Shown here: positions 62,756 to 64,000 of the stretch, one piece after another
How the letters are laid out: the number at the start of each line of letters is the position of its first letter
Position numbering within the stretch: the first letter of the stretch is position 1
Assembly: GCF_024055795.1 (NCBI RefSeq)
Contig: NZ_JAMXMY010000008.1
Span: 62,001 to 126,000 of the forward strand
Direction of reading: 5' to 3'
Source: Actinoallomurus purpureus
GTDB lineage: Bacteria; Actinomycetota; Actinomycetes; Streptosporangiales; Streptosporangiaceae
Length of the DNA: 64,000 nt
Position numbers and translations under genes: made by a program
Notes under the pieces: generated by a model
What the model was told of the DNA's origin: nothing
Seen by the model: only the letters and a program-made list of their open reading frames with translations
The model's database searches: none

Positions 62756-62957
62756 CGCCCGGACCCGCCCCACGCGGGGGCCTCCGGTGCCTCGCCCCTC
62801 ATCGCGTCACGAGCGCGCGGCGACCCGCCACGTGGGGGGCCATCCGGCACCTCGCCGCTCATCGCGCCCACGGGCGCGAGGCGACCCGCCACGTGGGGGC
62901 CACATCCGGCGCCTCGCCGCTCATCGCGTCACGGGCGCGAGGCGATCCGCCGCCGGC
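62756..62957. repeat. Tandem repeat of about 61 bp before fumC
   Basis: Units at 62784-62843 and 62844-62905 and a partial unit at 62906-62957, with a further partial at 62756-62783. Each contains CCGGxxCCTCGCC, CTCATCGCG, GGCGACCCGCCACGTGGGGG-like blocks. Units differ by a few bases and 2-nt indels. No spacer pattern of CRISPR type. Confidence 0.8.
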
Positions 62958-63046
62958 CGGCCGGACCGGCCCGTGGCGGGGAATACGGCTGGTGTCTCAT
63001 GGGTCGGGTATGGACGGGGACGATTCGACGGCTCTGGAGACGACCG
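62958..63046 (+). promoter_or_regulatory. Upstream region of fumC
   Basis: Contains GGGTATGGA (TATGGA at 63009-63014 could be a -10) and GGAGACGACCG directly before the fumC ATG as ribosome binding site. The repeat array ends just upstream. Confidence 0.35.
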
Positions 63047-64000
63047 ATGAGCGAGCAGCAGGAGTTCCGTATCGAGCACGACTCCATGGGGGAGGTACGC
63101 GTTCCCGCATGGGCGAAGTGGCGTGCACAGACCCAGCGGGCGGTGGAGAACTTCCCCGTCTCGGGGCAGCGGCTGGACCGCGCGCACATCGCCGCGCTCG
63201 GCCACATCAAGGCGGCCGCCGCGAAGGTCAACGCCGAGCTCGAGGTGATCGGCAAGGGGATGGCCGACGCGATCGCGGAGGCCGCGCTGGAGGTCGCGGG
63301 CGGCGACCACGACGCGCACTTCCCGATCGACGTGTTCCAGACCGGGTCGGGCACCTCGTCGAACATGAACACCAACGAGGTGATCGCGACCCTCGCCCAG
63401 GAGCGGCTGGGGCGGCCGGTCCACCCGAACGACGACGTCAACGCCTCGCAGTCGTCCAATGACGTGTTCCCGTCGTCGATCCACATCGCGGCGACCGGCC
63501 TGGTGGTGCACGAGCTCATCCCCGCCCTGCGGCACCTCGAGAGCGCTCTGGACCGTAAGGCCGAGGAGTTCGCGTCCGTCGTCAAGTCCGGTCGGACGCA
63601 CCTGATGGACGCCACCCCGGTCACGCTGGGCCAGGAGTTCGGCGGCTATGCCGCGCAGGTACGGTACGGCGTCGAGCGGCTGGAGGCCGTGCTCCCCCGG
63701 CTCGCCGAGCTGCCGCTGGGCGGCACCGCCGTGGGCACCGGCATCAACACCACGCCCGGTTTCGCGGACCGGGTCATCGCCGAGCTGGCCCGGGCGACCG
63801 GGCTGCCGCTCACCGAGGCGCGGAACCACTTCGAGGCCCAGGGGGCCCGCGACGCCCTGGTCGAGACCAGCGGCGCGCTGAAGACGATCGCTGCGGGCCT
63901 GACGAAGATCGCCAACGACCTGCGCTGGATGGGCTCGGGGCCGCGCGCCGGGCTGAGCGAGATCCGGCTGCCCGACCTCCAGCCCGGCTCGTCGATCATG
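63047..64000 (+). CDS. fumC: Class II fumarate hydratase, N-terminal 318 residues (runs off the window)
   Basis: Oxygen-stable fumarase of the aspartase/fumarase superfamily. The visible part includes [41 protein letters not shown] and [10 protein letters not shown]. The window ends inside the superfamily signature at GSSIM (expected to continue P-x-K-x-N-P). ATG follows GGAG. Divided from the class I gene by a secreted protein and two kinases. Confidence 0.96.
   Translation, partial: MSEQQEFRIEHDSMGEVRVPAWAKWRAQTQRAVENFPVSGQRLDRAHIAALGHIKAAAAKVNAELEVIGKGMADAIAEAALEVAGGDHDAHFPIDVFQTGSGTSSNMNTNEVIATLAQERLGRPVHPNDDVNASQSSNDVFPSSIHIAATGLVVHELIPALRHLESALDRKAEEFASVVKSGRTHLMDATPVTLGQEFGGYAAQVRYGVERLEAVLPRLAELPLGGTAVGTGINTTPGFADRVIAELARATGLPLTEARNHFEAQGARDALVETSGALKTIAAGLTKIANDLRWMGSGPRAGLSEIRLPDLQPGSSIM

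Noticed and set aside
62756-62957. CRISPR array
   Set aside because: Units are contiguous and similar along their whole length; there are no unique spacers or cas genes.
1-64000. tRNA, rRNA, riboswitch or insertion sequence
   Set aside because: No cloverleaf, conserved rRNA stretch, known riboswitch core or transposase was recognised by eye on either strand; a covariance-model scan would be needed to exclude small RNAs.

Overview
The window is very GC-rich, uses GTG and TTG starts freely, and packs genes into operons with ATGA-type stop/start overlaps. Gene content (Sdh1-type succinate dehydrogenase, several PknB-like Ser/Thr kinases, an XRE-DUF5753/DUF397 pair, DUF4245-glpX, a MocR regulator, a CU044_5270-type protein beside an ECF sigma factor) points to a filamentous actinobacterium. 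I infer Streptosporangiales/Thermomonosporaceae-like, but the species cannot be fixed from the sequence. The housekeeping genes suggest chromosome rather than plasmid. No rRNA, tRNA, CRISPR array, transposase or integrase was seen.

Region 1 (1-8.6 kb): a membrane-protein fragment, the sdhCAB operon closed by a strong hairpin, then a DUF4282 protein, a membrane-anchored Ser/Thr kinase with an atypical nucleotide loop, and a translationally coupled coiled-coil protein of unknown function. Region 2 (8.6-24.8 kb): typA, a second receptor-type kinase, and a ten-gene minus-strand operon. That operon has the order of a Gram-positive Tcp/VirB type IV secretion locus: TcpC, TcpD-like, TcpE fused to a ParA/MinD-like domain, an overlooked 59-residue protein, VirB4, VirB6-like, VirB8-like and a two-domain peptidoglycan hydrolase. 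It ends with a NUDIX hydrolase and a thiamine-binding-family protein. No relaxase or coupling ATPase is present, so this is the strongest candidate for an undescribed system.

Region 3 (25-40.6 kb): the conserved actinobacterial block ychF, (rmuC), DUF6542, ispH, lipid-droplet-like protein, xseA, xseB and glpX. Inserted in it are a PadR/membrane-protein pair, a low-complexity zinc-ribbon protein between xseA and xseB, a VWA-protein/histidine kinase/response regulator operon, and a TetR/DUF4245 operon. Region 4 (40.6-46.5 kb): a sugar ABC importer with a DasR-like palindrome inside its core promoter, a DUF1707 protein, and an ABC exporter pair.

Region 5 (46.5-57 kb) is accessory and regulator-rich. 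It holds an ECF sigma factor with a membrane partner, an MFS exporter with an operator-like repeat at its start site, an XRE regulator whose DUF397 partner has been tandemly duplicated into a chimera, a deletion scar between two convergent gene fragments, an AraC regulator, and a MocR regulator divergent from two paralogous EamA exporters that share an operator half-site. Region 6 (57-64 kb): class I fumarase, a secreted protein, two divergent Ser/Thr kinases, a tandem repeat of about 61 bp and the start of class II fumarase (fumC), which runs off the window end.
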